Assembly (NCBI RefSeq): GCF_006439015.1
Contig: NZ_RCZG01000006.1
Span: 1-64,000, forward strand
Source: Mycolicibacterium hodleri
Lineage (GTDB): Bacteria; Actinomycetota; Actinomycetes; Mycobacteriales; Mycobacteriaceae
Direction: 5' to 3'
Length of the DNA stretch: 64,000 nt
Positions 38,759 through 48,463 of this stretch are shown here, piece after piece (position 1 is the first letter of the stretch; each line of letters starts with the position of its first letter). A program made the translations under genes and the position numbers. The notes beneath the pieces were generated by a model. That model searched no databases and was not told the DNA's origin. It worked only from the letters and a program-made list of their open reading frames with translations.

Positions 38759-39756
38759 CACCTCAGCTCGAACAAGCGCTCGGCGTATTCGAGATCGTCC
38801 CGCCAGAGCCGACTTGCCGACCGTCGCATCAACGGCCGAATCAGCGGCCCGGCCAACAGACTCTTGCCGAAGTTCGGGCGATCGGAATGCGCGATGGTTG
38901 CTTCTATGACGGCCGTACGCGGCAGACCGTCGCGCCCCAAACCCACTGGGGTGCCGTGTGTCTCGACAACGCTCCCCTGACCTTCGCCCTCGACGATGTG
39001 CATGACGACCGTCCGGGGGCCCGGGGCGGTGAACTCAGCGATCACGGGTATTCCGAGCCGACCGATCCGGAATGTCACGGCGACGAGGAAACGGTCGTCC
39101 GCCTCGGGCAGGTCTTCGTCGGCGGGAGGCGCACTGAGGACTTCGAGCTGGGTGAATGAATGCGGATGGAACCACGCACCGTGCCACGGATCCAAACGGT
39201 TGGCCACGACGTCGCACGGCTCACAGACGCCGTCGACCCGAGTGACGGCGGCCAGCTGCGGATGGCCGGGACGGACGGACGCGATGGGCGCATCGGTCGG
39301 GGTCTCGCCACCGACGGCGTCCAACCGCACCCAGCAGAGCACCCCGTCGTCGTGACTCGGGAAGGGCTTCCACGCGCCGTGACGCCGGTCCGAGAGTCGA
39401 AGTCCGTGCCACGGGCACACCAGCGTTCCGCATTCGACGGGCGCGGTGGCCAGGTCCGCTCCCAGATGTGGACACGCGCGCGGCGCGACCAGAAGCTGGC
39501 CTTCGTCCCCGCGCCACGCGACCATCTGCACGCCCGCGACACTGGTGCCCACACTCTTGGCACCGATCTGCGAGCTATCCGCGAAGGGATACCAGTTGCC
39601 ACTCGGCCGCCGTTGCGCACGCAGCAGGGCCGCGTTGATCACGGCTGGACTCGCGTCACCGTAGGTGGGCTTTTGCGACGACCAAGCGGCCGAAGGAAGT
39701 GACTCAAAGGGCCACGCCTTGGCCACGTTTGCCCGGATCTCTGCCAACTTGCTCAT
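38755..39756 (-). CDS. Rieske [2Fe-2S] protein of the carotenoid cluster (DUF5914-like)
   Basis: 333 residues from the ATG at 39756 (ATGA overlap with the upstream gene). Rieske ligands: C-P-H-L-G in ACPHLGADL and C-P-W-H in LVCPWHGL. A C-terminal domain of about 190 residues (CDVVANRLDPWHGAWFHPHS) is like that of ring-oxygenase alpha subunits and carries possible non-heme iron ligands. Last gene of the crt operon. It may hydroxylate or otherwise oxidise the carotenoid end; the substrate is unproven. Confidence 0.8.
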   Translation of the reverse strand: MSKLAEIRANVAKAWPFESLPSAAWSSQKPTYGDASPAVINAALLRAQRRPSGNWYPFADSSQIGAKSVGTSVAGVQMVAWRGDEGQLLVAPRACPHLGADLATAPVECGTLVCPWHGLRLSDRRHGAWKPFPSHDDGVLCWVRLDAVGGETPTDAPIASVRPGHPQLAAVTRVDGVCEPCDVVANRLDPWHGAWFHPHSFTQLEVLSAPPADEDLPEADDRFLVAVTFRIGRLGIPVIAEFTAPGPRTVVMHIVEGEGQGSVVETHGTPVGLGRDGLPRTAVIEATIAHSDRPNFGKSLLAGPLIRPLMRRSASRLWRDDLEYAERLFELRC

Positions 39757-41285
39757 CGCCGTCCACCCTTCGCGCGCTTCGCAAGTCGGCGCAACACCGC
39801 CGAGCGACCGTGATTTGGCACCGTGTGGACGTCGTGCCCGGCCAGCCCGAAGTGGCCGAGCAGACTGTTGGCCGCGAGCCATCCGGTGGTTGCGGCGCGC
39901 TCCATCAGCGCGACGGGAAGGTCGACGCGGATCCCGTCTCCTGCCAGCACCACACGCCGATCCGGCGTCTGCACGGTGGGCCGCCGAGCGAAGTCGCCCG
40001 GCGCGAGCCGGGGGCAGTCGCCCCGGCGCAACAGTCGTTCTTCGACGATCGTCGCGCCGACGGTCTCGGGGTACAACTCGTGCATGCGTGCCAGCAGGCC
40101 ACGACGAACCTCGTCATCGGTGTCGGTGACCGAATAGGCGTGTAATTCCACCACCGAGCCACCCGTCCGGGCGGCCCACACCGCCGCTTCGCGTTCATAT
40201 CGCTCGAGCACACTGACATTGTCCAGCGGTGGACGTCCCCCCGTCCCGACGAACGCCGCCCGATCGGCACGCACGGGTCGGTCCAGCCACAACCGCAACA
40301 CGACGAATTCTGGCGCAGTGTGCAAGTCAGCTACCTGGTCTCGCCAGGCGGCATCACCGACGCTCGGCGATCCAGCGACGATGTGCTGTAGGCCTGCGAC
40401 GTCGGTGGCCAACACCACTGCGTCGGCGGTGAACTCCGCGTCCACACCGCAGGACACCCGGACGTCCGCATCCATCGACACCGACTCGACGGAGAGGCCG
40501 GTGTGGAACCGAACCCCGTTGCCCTCCAGGTACTTCCGCAACGGGTTCCAGAGTGCGACGTCGAAGTTCTCGTTGGCGACGTCGAAGATCAGACCCTCGC
40601 TGGAGCCGAGGAAGTAGATGTGGAACATCGCGACCAGTTCGGCGGCCGACAGATATTCCGGCTTGGCGAAGAAGCTGCGCGCGAACACCTCGAACGCCAG
40701 ATGCCGTGCAGCTGCGGGGAAGTTGATGTCCTGTAGGAACGTTTCTGCGGTTCTGTCGTCGAGGTCGAAGTACGTTTGCGGTACCGACGCCGTGGCGAGC
40801 GGCGCCGCCGCCTTCGCGTCGAGCCGGACCAGATCGCGCAACCGAAAGGTCGGGCTGCGCAGCGCAAATGCCAAGGCGTTGAAGGGTGGCGTGTGGGGCA
40901 GCCCACGGAAGGTGTCGTGGCGCCCCAGCGCATCGACCAAGGGATAGTCGTCGACGGGAGTCAGCGCAGACAGGTGCGGGTCGGCCCTGCGCAACAGGGT
41001 CCGCAGGTTGTAATACTGGCGGAAGAACGCGTGGAAGCCGCGGTTCATCGCCGCAGGCGCACCGTCTGCCAACGTGTCGGGCCAGCCGCCCACGCGTCCA
41101 CCCAGGTAGTTGCGCGCCTCCAGAACGTCGACGTCGACCCCCCGCTCGCTGAGCCCTGCCGCGGCCGCAAGGCCGGCGATGCCAGCGCCGACGACCACCA
41201 CCCGAGGCACCCGCTCGAGCGAGGCGGCGTCGCTGAGCCCGGGCGACGCCGGAATCGTCTCGCGTAGCCGGTCCGTCTCACTCAT
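39753..41285 (-). CDS. crtU: FAD-dependent carotenoid desaturase/methyltransferase, CrtU-like
   Basis: 510 residues from the ATG at 41285. Dinucleotide fold VVVVGAGIAGLAAAAGLSERG with a second GG motif (YLGGRVGGW) and the C-terminal FAD block (VVLAGDGIRVDLPVALMERA). The overall pattern is that of CrtU-type enzymes that turn beta-ionone rings into aromatic phi-rings (isorenieratene). Position right after crtYd supports this. A ketolase or other CrtI paralogue is the alternative. Confidence 0.75.
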   Translation of the reverse strand: MSETDRLRETIPASPGLSDAASLERVPRVVVVGAGIAGLAAAAGLSERGVDVDVLEARNYLGGRVGGWPDTLADGAPAAMNRGFHAFFRQYYNLRTLLRRADPHLSALTPVDDYPLVDALGRHDTFRGLPHTPPFNALAFALRSPTFRLRDLVRLDAKAAAPLATASVPQTYFDLDDRTAETFLQDINFPAAARHLAFEVFARSFFAKPEYLSAAELVAMFHIYFLGSSEGLIFDVANENFDVALWNPLRKYLEGNGVRFHTGLSVESVSMDADVRVSCGVDAEFTADAVVLATDVAGLQHIVAGSPSVGDAAWRDQVADLHTAPEFVVLRLWLDRPVRADRAAFVGTGGRPPLDNVSVLERYEREAAVWAARTGGSVVELHAYSVTDTDDEVRRGLLARMHELYPETVGATIVEERLLRRGDCPRLAPGDFARRPTVQTPDRRVVLAGDGIRVDLPVALMERAATTGWLAANSLLGHFGLAGHDVHTVPNHGRSAVLRRLAKRAKGGRR

Positions 41286-41611
41286 CACTGCTCCGTAACC
41301 TCTGCCGGTGGGCGGCGCCGCTCCCACAGCAGCAACACAGCCGTCACCAGCGCGAACCCGAAGAGAAAGTCCTCGATGGGAATGTCGAACGGGAAGCGAA
41401 TCCCGGAGGTGTGCCGTTCGTCGTAGATCACGATCGGCGCACTGAGCTTGGTCAGCCAACCGTCGACGGGGATCTGGAAGCCAGTGACGATGACCATCGA
41501 AATCCAGTACGCCGGACGGCGGAACAACCCCGTGCGAAACACGGCCAGTTCCAGTGCACACACCGCAACCACCGCAATCACCGCCGGCAGTGTGTAACCC
41601 AGACCGCTCAC
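41285..41611 (-). CDS. crtYd: Heterodimeric lycopene cyclase subunit CrtYd
   Basis: 108 residues from a GTG at 41611 (GTGA overlap with crtYc). Three membrane helices; conserved ERHTSGIRFPFDIPIEDFLFGF carries the PxE(D/E) motif of the CrtYc/CrtYd family. With CrtYc it cyclises both ends of lycopene to beta-carotene. Overlaps crtU by 1 bp. Confidence 0.92.
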   Translation of the reverse strand: MSGLGYTLPAVIAVVAVCALELAVFRTGLFRRPAYWISMVIVTGFQIPVDGWLTKLSAPIVIYDERHTSGIRFPFDIPIEDFLFGFALVTAVLLLWERRRPPAEVTEQ

Positions 41612-41955
41612 CGTTGCGTCACCTTCGCGCGCCACTGTCGAATGATCGTCAGCATGGACTCGACTGCCGAAAAGGTGAGCAACCCGCAGATCGGGATCAC
41701 GATGAAGAACAACAATTCCTCCAGCGGCAGCTCACCGGGGGCGATCGCACCCAGGATGTAGCGCGGGTTGTACCACCACACGTCGGCCGCCACGGCGATG
41801 ACGTCCCAGATGAGAAACACCAGCGCGATCGGCAGAACGGCGGCGACCAAGCGACGCGGCTGGCGGTAGACACCCTTGCCGAAAAACTCCAAGGGCAGGG
41901 TGCATACGAGGCACGCACCGAGAACCATCAGATACTGCCACCGATCCACGCTCAC
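41608..41955 (-). CDS. crtYc: Heterodimeric lycopene cyclase subunit CrtYc
   Basis: 115 residues from a GTG at 41955 (GTGA overlap with crtB). Three membrane helices, with WWYNPRYILGAIAPGELPLEELLFF containing the paired PxEE motif. Partner of CrtYd; both subunits are needed for activity in characterised systems. Confidence 0.92.
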   Translation of the reverse strand: MSVDRWQYLMVLGACLVCTLPLEFFGKGVYRQPRRLVAAVLPIALVFLIWDVIAVAADVWWYNPRYILGAIAPGELPLEELLFFIVIPICGLLTFSAVESMLTIIRQWRAKVTQR

Positions 41956-42899
41956 CTACTTCCGTGACGTAGTCTCGCACCCCATGCCCGCGCCACGCCC
42001 GCCCCGGCGACGGTGAGGCGTCGCACCTTTCCGACCGTGGCGCGCTGGCTGAAGATCTCGAAATCGATCTCCTCGATCCGGTCCAGGATCTCCGAATACA
42101 GCTTCAACGCCACGACGACGCACGGACGCGATGCCGGATCCAGCTTCTCGATGCCGGGCCAAGCCTGCGTGTACACCGCACGCGCGACCGCGTGCTGCTC
42201 GGCCAGAGCGCTGCGCACGCGGACGTCGGTACGCCGATTGGCCTGGCACCAGCTCAGCACGTCGCGGTCGACACCGTGGGCGGCCAGTTCGTCGGCCGGA
42301 AGGTACACCCGCCCGCGCCGCAGATCCTCGTCGACGTCTCTGAGGAAGTTGGTCAGCTGGAAGGCCTTGCCGAGCGCGGCGGCGTGCGGGGCGGCGTCCT
42401 CTCTCGAGCCGACCGTCCCCAAGATCGGCAGCAACTGCAAACCGATTACCTCCGCAGACCCGTACATATAACGCTCGAGCGCGGCCCGATCCGGATAGTC
42501 GGTGACGGTCAGGTCCATCCGCATCGAGCCCAGGAAGTCGTCGAAGAGGTCCCATCCGATGTCGTACTTGCGCGCGGTATCCACCACGGCGGTCAACGTC
42601 GGGTCGTCGCCGCACGGCTTTCCCTCCCCGAGGCTGTCGTACAGCTGGGTGGAGAACTTCTGCAGTTGCTCGGCACGCAACTCGTTGCCGCGGGAGTCAT
42701 CGAAGTCGTCGAGGATGTCGTCGGCGCGGCGGGCGAACCCATACAGCGCGTGGACGGCGGGTCGCTGACTGGGTGCGAGCAACCGGGTGGCGGCGAAGAA
42801 GGTCTTCCCGTGCTGGGCGTTGATCTCGCGACACTTCCGATAGGCCTCGCGAAGTGAAGGCTCTCGCACCCCGGCCGCATCGAGTTCGGATCCGATCAT
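41952..42899 (-). CDS. crtB: Phytoene synthase
   Basis: 315 residues of the squalene/phytoene synthase family. First aspartate motif D60-D61-I-L-D64-D65 (ARRADDILDDFDD), second DVDEDLRRGRVYLP, plus LTNFLRD. Joins two GGPP to phytoene, the committed step. Start ATGA overlaps crtI. Confidence 0.95.
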   Translation of the reverse strand: MIGSELDAAGVREPSLREAYRKCREINAQHGKTFFAATRLLAPSQRPAVHALYGFARRADDILDDFDDSRGNELRAEQLQKFSTQLYDSLGEGKPCGDDPTLTAVVDTARKYDIGWDLFDDFLGSMRMDLTVTDYPDRAALERYMYGSAEVIGLQLLPILGTVGSREDAAPHAAALGKAFQLTNFLRDVDEDLRRGRVYLPADELAAHGVDRDVLSWCQANRRTDVRVRSALAEQHAVARAVYTQAWPGIEKLDPASRPCVVVALKLYSEILDRIEEIDFEIFSQRATVGKVRRLTVAGAGVARAWGARLRHGSR

Positions 42900-44407
42900 C
42901 GCTGATAGGCCTCCTCATTCGGGCGGCGCGCAGAAGCTCCGGTAATGCGATCGGCGGCCAGCCGACCGGACATCACCGCGGTGGGTACGCCAACCCCTGG
43001 CACCGTGGACGAACCGGCCAAGATCACGTTGTCCACCCCCCGGACGGTGTTGGCCGGTCGAAACGGGCCGGTCTGGGCGAAGGTGTGCGCCAACGCGAAG
43101 GGGGTGCCCGCGACCATGCCCTGGCGGCCCCAGTCCGCGGGCGTCACCACCGACAGCACCTCCATGTCGTCGCTGACCTGCGGCAATCGAGTCCTGACGG
43201 CGCCCAGCATCTGCTCCACGTAGGCCGATCCTCCTGCGTCCCAATCCACTTGGCCCACTTCGGTATTGGGAGCAGGCGCCAAGACGTAGAGCAGATCGCG
43301 ACCGGGCGGGGCAAGACTCGGATCGCTGGCGGTCGGTCGCGTGACCAACAGCGACGGGTCTCCCATCACGCGTCCGTCGGTGATGATGTCGCGGAAGGTC
43401 TGTTTCCAGGCGTCTCCGAACAGGATGGTGTGGTGGCCGATCGAATCGCCGAGCGCGGGGCACCCGACGTGTGCGACGACGGCCGAGGGCGCCGGACGCA
43501 ACCGCAGCAGTCGACGCGGCGTGTGGTCCAGCAGTCGATAGGTGTCGGGGAGTTCGGTGGTGAGGACCACGGCGTCCGCGGGGACCCGATGGCCATCGTC
43601 GGTCACCACCCCGGTGACCCGAGAACCACTGCGCTCCAGCTCGGATACCGTTGCACCGTAGATGAATTCGACACCGGCGTCGGCTGCCGCCGCGGCCATG
43701 GCATCGGGGAGGGCACGCATGCCACCGCGGGGAAAGGTGACGCCGGCGATGGTGTCCATGTAGGCGATCACCGCATATACGGCCAGAGCGCTCTGCGGAG
43801 GCACGCCCGCGTAGAGCGCCTGGAAGGTGAATACCCGCAGCAGACGCTCGTCGCTGAGGAATCGGCGAATCACGTTCTCCCAGCGCCGGAACCCACCCAT
43901 GGCGAGGAGCCGGACCAGCTGAGGAGTCAGAAGCGAGAGCGGCGAGTCGAAATTCGCACCGATGAATCCGTCGAACTCGGTTTCGTAGAGCTTGGTCAAC
44001 CAGGTGCGCATCTCGAGATAGGCATCGGCCTCCCGACGGCCGGAGAATCGTTCGATCTCGGCGAACATCGCCGTCGGCTCGGTGTGGACCTGCAGCGTCT
44101 CACCGTCGGCGAACACTGCGTTGTACGCCGGATGAACCGGCAACAGTTCGACGCGGTCGGTGAGCTTCTCCCCGAGCGCCGCGAAGGCATCGTCGATGAT
44201 GTCGGGCATCGTCAGCACCGTCGGGCCGGTGTCCAATCGGTAGCCGCTGATGTCGGCGCGACCGACCCTGCCGCCGGGGTGGTCCCCCCGCTCGACCACC
44301 GTGACGTGACAACCACGCCCGGCCAGCTGCATCGCCGCCGACAATCCGGACAATCCGGCACCGACAACCACGACCCGGTCGGTTCTTCCCTGGACGGTGC
44401 GCATCAT
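42896..44407 (-). CDS. crtI: Phytoene desaturase
   Basis: 503 residues; FAD motif VVVVGAGLSGLSAAMQLAGRG (G16-x-G18-xx-G21), ERGDHPGGRVGRA, and the C-terminal CrtI signature NVILAGSSTVPGVGVPTAVMSG. Carries out four desaturations from phytoene to lycopene. Starts inside the crtE stop (ATGA). Confidence 0.95.
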   Translation of the reverse strand: MMRTVQGRTDRVVVVGAGLSGLSAAMQLAGRGCHVTVVERGDHPGGRVGRADISGYRLDTGPTVLTMPDIIDDAFAALGEKLTDRVELLPVHPAYNAVFADGETLQVHTEPTAMFAEIERFSGRREADAYLEMRTWLTKLYETEFDGFIGANFDSPLSLLTPQLVRLLAMGGFRRWENVIRRFLSDERLLRVFTFQALYAGVPPQSALAVYAVIAYMDTIAGVTFPRGGMRALPDAMAAAAADAGVEFIYGATVSELERSGSRVTGVVTDDGHRVPADAVVLTTELPDTYRLLDHTPRRLLRLRPAPSAVVAHVGCPALGDSIGHHTILFGDAWKQTFRDIITDGRVMGDPSLLVTRPTASDPSLAPPGRDLLYVLAPAPNTEVGQVDWDAGGSAYVEQMLGAVRTRLPQVSDDMEVLSVVTPADWGRQGMVAGTPFALAHTFAQTGPFRPANTVRGVDNVILAGSSTVPGVGVPTAVMSGRLAADRITGASARRPNEEAYQR

Positions 44408-45486
44408 GCGGCCCTTTCAGTGCAATAGACGGCCATGTCTTCGAGTGCAGTTCGGATGGCGTGCGGAATGCCGACGTCGTCAAGACAGTCGAGTGCCCGC
44501 TTCAGCCGTTCGTCGATGAGCTGTTCGATCCACTCGATGGCGCCGCTGGCGACGATCAGGGACTGCCAGCGTTCGGCATCGGCGGGACTCAACGTCGGGG
44601 TGGTCATCAGTTCGGCGAGTTGCCTGCGCAGGCCACTGTCGGCCAGTTGATGGGCTGCGACCACCACGCTGGTGGCCTTCTGGGACACCAGGTCGGTGCC
44701 GACGGATTTGCCGGTTACGTCTGGCGAGCCGGAGATCCCCAAGAGGTCGTCTCGCAGTTGAAATGCCTCGCCCAGCGCGACGCCATACCCGCCGAGAGCG
44801 TTGATGACCTCGGGTGAACAGCCAGCCATGGCTCCTCCGATCTCCAACGGTCGCCGCACGGTGTAGTTCCCTGATTTTCGTCGGAGCACGTCTAGCACCT
44901 CGTCGAACGTCGGAAAGGAGTGGGCATCGTTGACCAGATCCGCGATCTGGCCGATTGCCAACTCGACCCGCATGTCGTCGTAGCGGGGCCACACCCGGGC
45001 GAGCGCATCGGCGCCGATGCCGCTCTCCCGGAGCATCTTCGCGGCCCACACCAGACACAGATCGGCGAGCAGTACCGCCGAAGACTCGCCAAATCTCTCC
45101 GCGGAGCCCGTCAACCGACGGCGGCGATGCCATCCTCCGAGTGCGACGTGGGCCGAAGGCCGACCTCGTCGCAGCGCGGATTCGTCCATCACATCGTCCT
45201 GCATCAGGGCAAAGGCGTGCAGCAACTCGAGGCTGGCCGAGGCGCGCAGCGCCGCCTCGTCCTCTGGTGCACCGCACAGCCAGCCCAGATACATGAACGT
45301 CGATCGCACGTACTTGCCGCCGTCGACGAATCCAGCCAGAACATCGCCGGCGACGTCGACGTTGGCGTTGGCGAGTTCGTCGAGGCACTGTTTCGTCACG
45401 AACTCGGACAGATGCGAGCCCACCGCGTCGCGTACCCCGGCTCGCCAGTCGTGCGTGCACGCTTCAGTCAACCTCACGGAGTGCAT
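44404..45486 (-). CDS. crtE: Geranylgeranyl diphosphate synthase
   Basis: 360 residues from the ATG at 45486; the frame can start at a TTG ten codons earlier. Prenyl synthase motifs: first aspartate-rich motif DDVMD at about 97-101 and second RDDLLG (FQLRDDLLGISG). The usual GKRLRP substrate loop reads GGKYVRS. Makes GGPP from IPP and DMAPP or FPP. First gene of the seven-gene crt operon. Confidence 0.93.
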   Translation of the reverse strand: MHSVRLTEACTHDWRAGVRDAVGSHLSEFVTKQCLDELANANVDVAGDVLAGFVDGGKYVRSTFMYLGWLCGAPEDEAALRASASLELLHAFALMQDDVMDESALRRGRPSAHVALGGWHRRRRLTGSAERFGESSAVLLADLCLVWAAKMLRESGIGADALARVWPRYDDMRVELAIGQIADLVNDAHSFPTFDEVLDVLRRKSGNYTVRRPLEIGGAMAGCSPEVINALGGYGVALGEAFQLRDDLLGISGSPDVTGKSVGTDLVSQKATSVVVAAHQLADSGLRRQLAELMTTPTLSPADAERWQSLIVASGAIEWIEQLIDERLKRALDCLDDVGIPHAIRTALEDMAVYCTERAA

Positions 45487-45840
45487 CTCGAAGTATCGAA
45501 CTCTCGTGTCCCGCAACTCGGCGCTCCTCGGTCACTCACAGTCGGTCCGATTCGTCGGCAGCGACAACGGCCGCCACGGTGCGGCCGAGATGTCGTACGT
45601 CATTCGGAGCCCAGAGGGCTTGGGTTGGGTTGACGTCGAAGATAATTTGAACGCTCCACCGACGGGGGATGCTCACGGCATCGGGGTGTCCAACACGCCA
45701 GCCTCATACCCACCCCCGACATCACCACGAACGATACGTGGACAGCGGTCGACGCCGCACAGGAGAGGGCCGTGACCAGTCCCTGGGACGTGACGGACCG
45801 CCCGGTTTAGTGAATCGATCGAGGACAGCGCCGGACCTGG
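45487..45840 (-). promoter_or_regulatory. 354-bp leader/promoter region of the crt operon
   Basis: No gene was found. On the minus strand an AT-rich block GTTCAAATTATCTTC (about 45639-45653) stands out in GC-rich DNA and could hold the crtE promoter. Tandem TGGGTTGGGT on the plus strand lies next to it. No confident sigma-factor consensus was found. The MarR gene ends immediately to the right and reads toward crtE, so read-through is possible. Confidence 0.35.
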
Positions 45841-46326
45841 TCACGAATCCCGCAACTCGGCGTTGAAGGCCCGCATCGAGTCGATCAGCGCGGCCATCAC
45901 GCGATGCGTGATCCCCAGGTCGTCGGCGGAGAATCCCGCCAGTGCGGTCTCGACATGTCGACCCAGAGGGGTGAAGAAGGACCGGGCGACGGCGCTGCCG
46001 TGGTCGGCGTAGCGCAGTAGCACCTTGCGGCGGTCTGAGGGATGACGTGCCCGGGTCAGATGCCCTGACTCGACCATGCGGTCGACCAGGTAGGTGATTG
46101 CGGCACCGGACACCCCCACCCGCTGACCGAGCTGACTCTGCGTCAGCGGATCGCCGTCACTCTCCGCCACCATCACGTGCAGGAGCGCGCGAAAGTCGTT
46201 GGTACTCAAGTCGTGTTGCGCAGTGAACACCCGACCCAGCTCGTCTGACTCGGCGGAAAGGGCCTGTACGTCGGACACGATCATCTTCTCGATGGCATCG
46301 CGGGGGGGAGGCGGTGTGCCGTTCAT
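45841..46326 (-). CDS. MarR-family transcriptional regulator
   Basis: 161 residues. Winged helix at about 55-120: LTQSQLGQRVGVSGAAITYLVDRMVESGHLTRARHPSDRRKVLL, with the Asp-Arg-Arg wing tip. MarR dimers usually repress a divergent efflux gene and are released by phenolic or lipophilic ligands. Divergent from the MMPL gene over 53 bp containing a palindrome, so it very likely controls that gene and itself. Confidence 0.9.
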   Translation of the reverse strand: MNGTPPPPRDAIEKMIVSDVQALSAESDELGRVFTAQHDLSTNDFRALLHVMVAESDGDPLTQSQLGQRVGVSGAAITYLVDRMVESGHLTRARHPSDRRKVLLRYADHGSAVARSFFTPLGRHVETALAGFSADDLGITHRVMAALIDSMRAFNAELRDS

Positions 46327-46337
46327 GTCACAATTCC

Positions 46338-46366
46338 TTAAGTTGATTAATCATTAATTAGTTTAA
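46338..46366. promoter_or_regulatory. 29-bp AT-rich palindrome: probable MarR operator
   Basis: The sequence starts TTAAGTTGATTAAT and ends ATTAATTAGTTTAA around a central C: a near-perfect palindrome with only a few mismatched pairs. It fills most of the 53-bp gap between the marR and MMPL starts. Size and symmetry fit a MarR dimer site overlapping both promoters. Confidence 0.75.
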
Positions 46367-46379
46367 TATACTCGCCGTC

Positions 46380-48461
46380 ATGAACTTTTGGGATCGGTAC
46401 TCCGCCGTCGTGACTGCCCGATTCTCGTGGGCCATCACCGTGCTGATTGCCGTCGCGGCCGGCGCGTTGATGGCACTCGCAGGCGAGAACACCGGCGCCG
46501 ACCAGTCGCCGGTGCCCGTACCGGCCTCGGCCGAGTCGGCTCGCGTAGCTGCGCTCATCAAGGAGTTCCCCGCGGGCGACAAGGCTCCGGTCATCCTGGT
46601 GGCGTCCCGCATCGACGGTGCGCCCCTGTCTCCGGCCGACCTCGGTGCCATCGACGAAGCCCGCCAGCGGGTCTTGACAAGTGCAGGAACGCCCGCGGGG
46701 GCACCGTCGATCACATCCGAGGACGGCGCCGTCGCGTTGGCCCCCGTCCCGATTGCAGCCGACCTCTCCGGCTTCGACCTCGCCGACACCGTCAAGGCTC
46801 TGCGCACCGCAGCCAATGTCGATGCGCCGCGAAACCTCCGGCTGCAGATCACGGGCGGCCCCGCATTCGGCGCCGACATCGCCGACTCGTTCTCCGGCGC
46901 CAACTTCACCCTGCTCACAGTCACCGCGGCAGTCGTGGCCCTGCTACTGATCCTGACCTATCGCTCGCCGATCCTGTGGCTGGTTCCCCTCACCGTCATC
47001 GCGGTCGCGGACCAGACGGCGGCGGCATTGGGCGGCGTGGTCACCGGCCTGACCGGACTTGCCGCGGACGGCTCGACCACCGGCATCACCAGCGTGCTGG
47101 TCTTCGGTGCGGGCACCAACTATGCACTTCTGCTGATCTCGAGATATCGCGAGGAACTGGCGAACACGCCCTATCACCGCGACGCACTACGCACCGCCGT
47201 GCGTAATGCCGGTCCGGCGATCCTGGCCAGCAATGCCACCGTCGTGCTCGCGTTGCTCACCCTTCTGCTGGCCGTAGTGCCCTCGACCCGCAGTCTCGGC
47301 GCACAGGCAGCGTGCGGCCTCCTGGTCGCGGCGGTCTTCGTCCTCGGGGCGTTGCCGCCGCTGTTGGCGCTGTTCGGCCCGCGGCTGTTCTGGCCATTCA
47401 TTCCGCGCCGAGGCGGCGGACACTCCGCGGAGGAACACGGCGCCTGGTACCGCGTGGCGACGTGGGTCAGTAGCCATGCCGGCCGGGTCGCGGTAGTGGC
47501 GCTGACGACGCTCGCCGTTCTGTGCGCCGGGTTGCTCGGCACCCCCGTCGGGCTGTCCCAGACCGACCAGTTCCGGGTGAAGGCCGAATCGGTGACCGCC
47601 TACGACACTCTGGCCGCACATTTCCCCAGCGGTCTCACTTCTCCCACCACGGTCATCGGCCGCACCGACCGCGCCGGCGAGGTTCAGCGGGCGATCGACG
47701 CCACCCCGGGGGTCGTGTCGGCCACCGAGGGCGGCCGCTCCGACGGCGGGCTGACCCAGTTCTCCGTCGTGATCGATGCGCCACCCGCCTCCGGCGCGGC
47801 GTTCGACGTGATCGATGCGCTTCGCGGATCGGTTCGCGCAGTCGACGCCGATGCGCTCGTAGGCGGCGCGGACGCGCAGGCACTCGACGCACGCAACGCG
47901 GCGCAACGCGATCAGCGCGTCGTCATCCCCGCGATCCTCGCCGTCGTACTACTCGTGCTGTTCGTGCTGCTGCGGGCTGCGCTAGCTCCGTTGATCCTCG
48001 TCGGCGTGACCGTGCTCAGCGCGTTGGCTGCACTCGGCCTCGGTGGCTGGACGAGCGTGCACGTCTTCGGATTTCCCGCCCTCGATAACACCACCCCCCT
48101 GTTCGCCATCCTGTTCCTCGTCGCACTCGGGGTGGACTACACGATCTTCCTGGTCACGCGGGCGCGCGAGGAGACCCATCGGCACGGCACCCGCGAGGGC
48201 ATCGTGCGCGCGGTCTCGGCGACCGGTGGAGTGATCACCAGCGCGGGCATCGTGTTGGCCGCTGTGTTCGCCGTACTCGGCGTGCTTCCGCTGATCGTGC
48301 TCACCCAGATCGGCATCATCGTCGGACTCGGCATCCTCCTGGACACCTTCCTGGTCCGCACCGTCATCATCCCCGCCCTCTTCACCCTCATCGGGCCGCG
48401 CATCTGGTGGCCGGCTCGCGTCGATCCGGCGGCGCTACTCGCCAGCACGAAGGGAACGTAA
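46380..48461 (+). CDS. MMPL-family RND transporter
   Basis: 693 residues with the duplicated RND layout: TM1 at about 14-35, an outside loop, TM2-6 (about 175-330), a short loop, TM7 near 365, a second outside loop, TM8-12 (about 515-675). MMPL signature FGAGTNYALLLISRYREEL and LVALGVDYTIFLVTRAREE, with Asp-Tyr pairs of the proton relay. MMPL proteins export lipids, siderophores or drugs. Probably repressed by the divergent MarR protein. Cargo unknown. Confidence 0.92.
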   Translation: MNFWDRYSAVVTARFSWAITVLIAVAAGALMALAGENTGADQSPVPVPASAESARVAALIKEFPAGDKAPVILVASRIDGAPLSPADLGAIDEARQRVLTSAGTPAGAPSITSEDGAVALAPVPIAADLSGFDLADTVKALRTAANVDAPRNLRLQITGGPAFGADIADSFSGANFTLLTVTAAVVALLLILTYRSPILWLVPLTVIAVADQTAAALGGVVTGLTGLAADGSTTGITSVLVFGAGTNYALLLISRYREELANTPYHRDALRTAVRNAGPAILASNATVVLALLTLLLAVVPSTRSLGAQAACGLLVAAVFVLGALPPLLALFGPRLFWPFIPRRGGGHSAEEHGAWYRVATWVSSHAGRVAVVALTTLAVLCAGLLGTPVGLSQTDQFRVKAESVTAYDTLAAHFPSGLTSPTTVIGRTDRAGEVQRAIDATPGVVSATEGGRSDGGLTQFSVVIDAPPASGAAFDVIDALRGSVRAVDADALVGGADAQALDARNAAQRDQRVVIPAILAVVLLVLFVLLRAALAPLILVGVTVLSALAALGLGGWTSVHVFGFPALDNTTPLFAILFLVALGVDYTIFLVTRAREETHRHGTREGIVRAVSATGGVITSAGIVLAAVFAVLGVLPLIVLTQIGIIVGLGILLDTFLVRTVIIPALFTLIGPRIWWPARVDPAALLASTKGT

Positions 48462-48463
48462 TC

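Noticed and set aside
42854..44428. 524-codon plus-strand frame opposite crtI
   Set aside because: Shadow of crtI; no protein family features.
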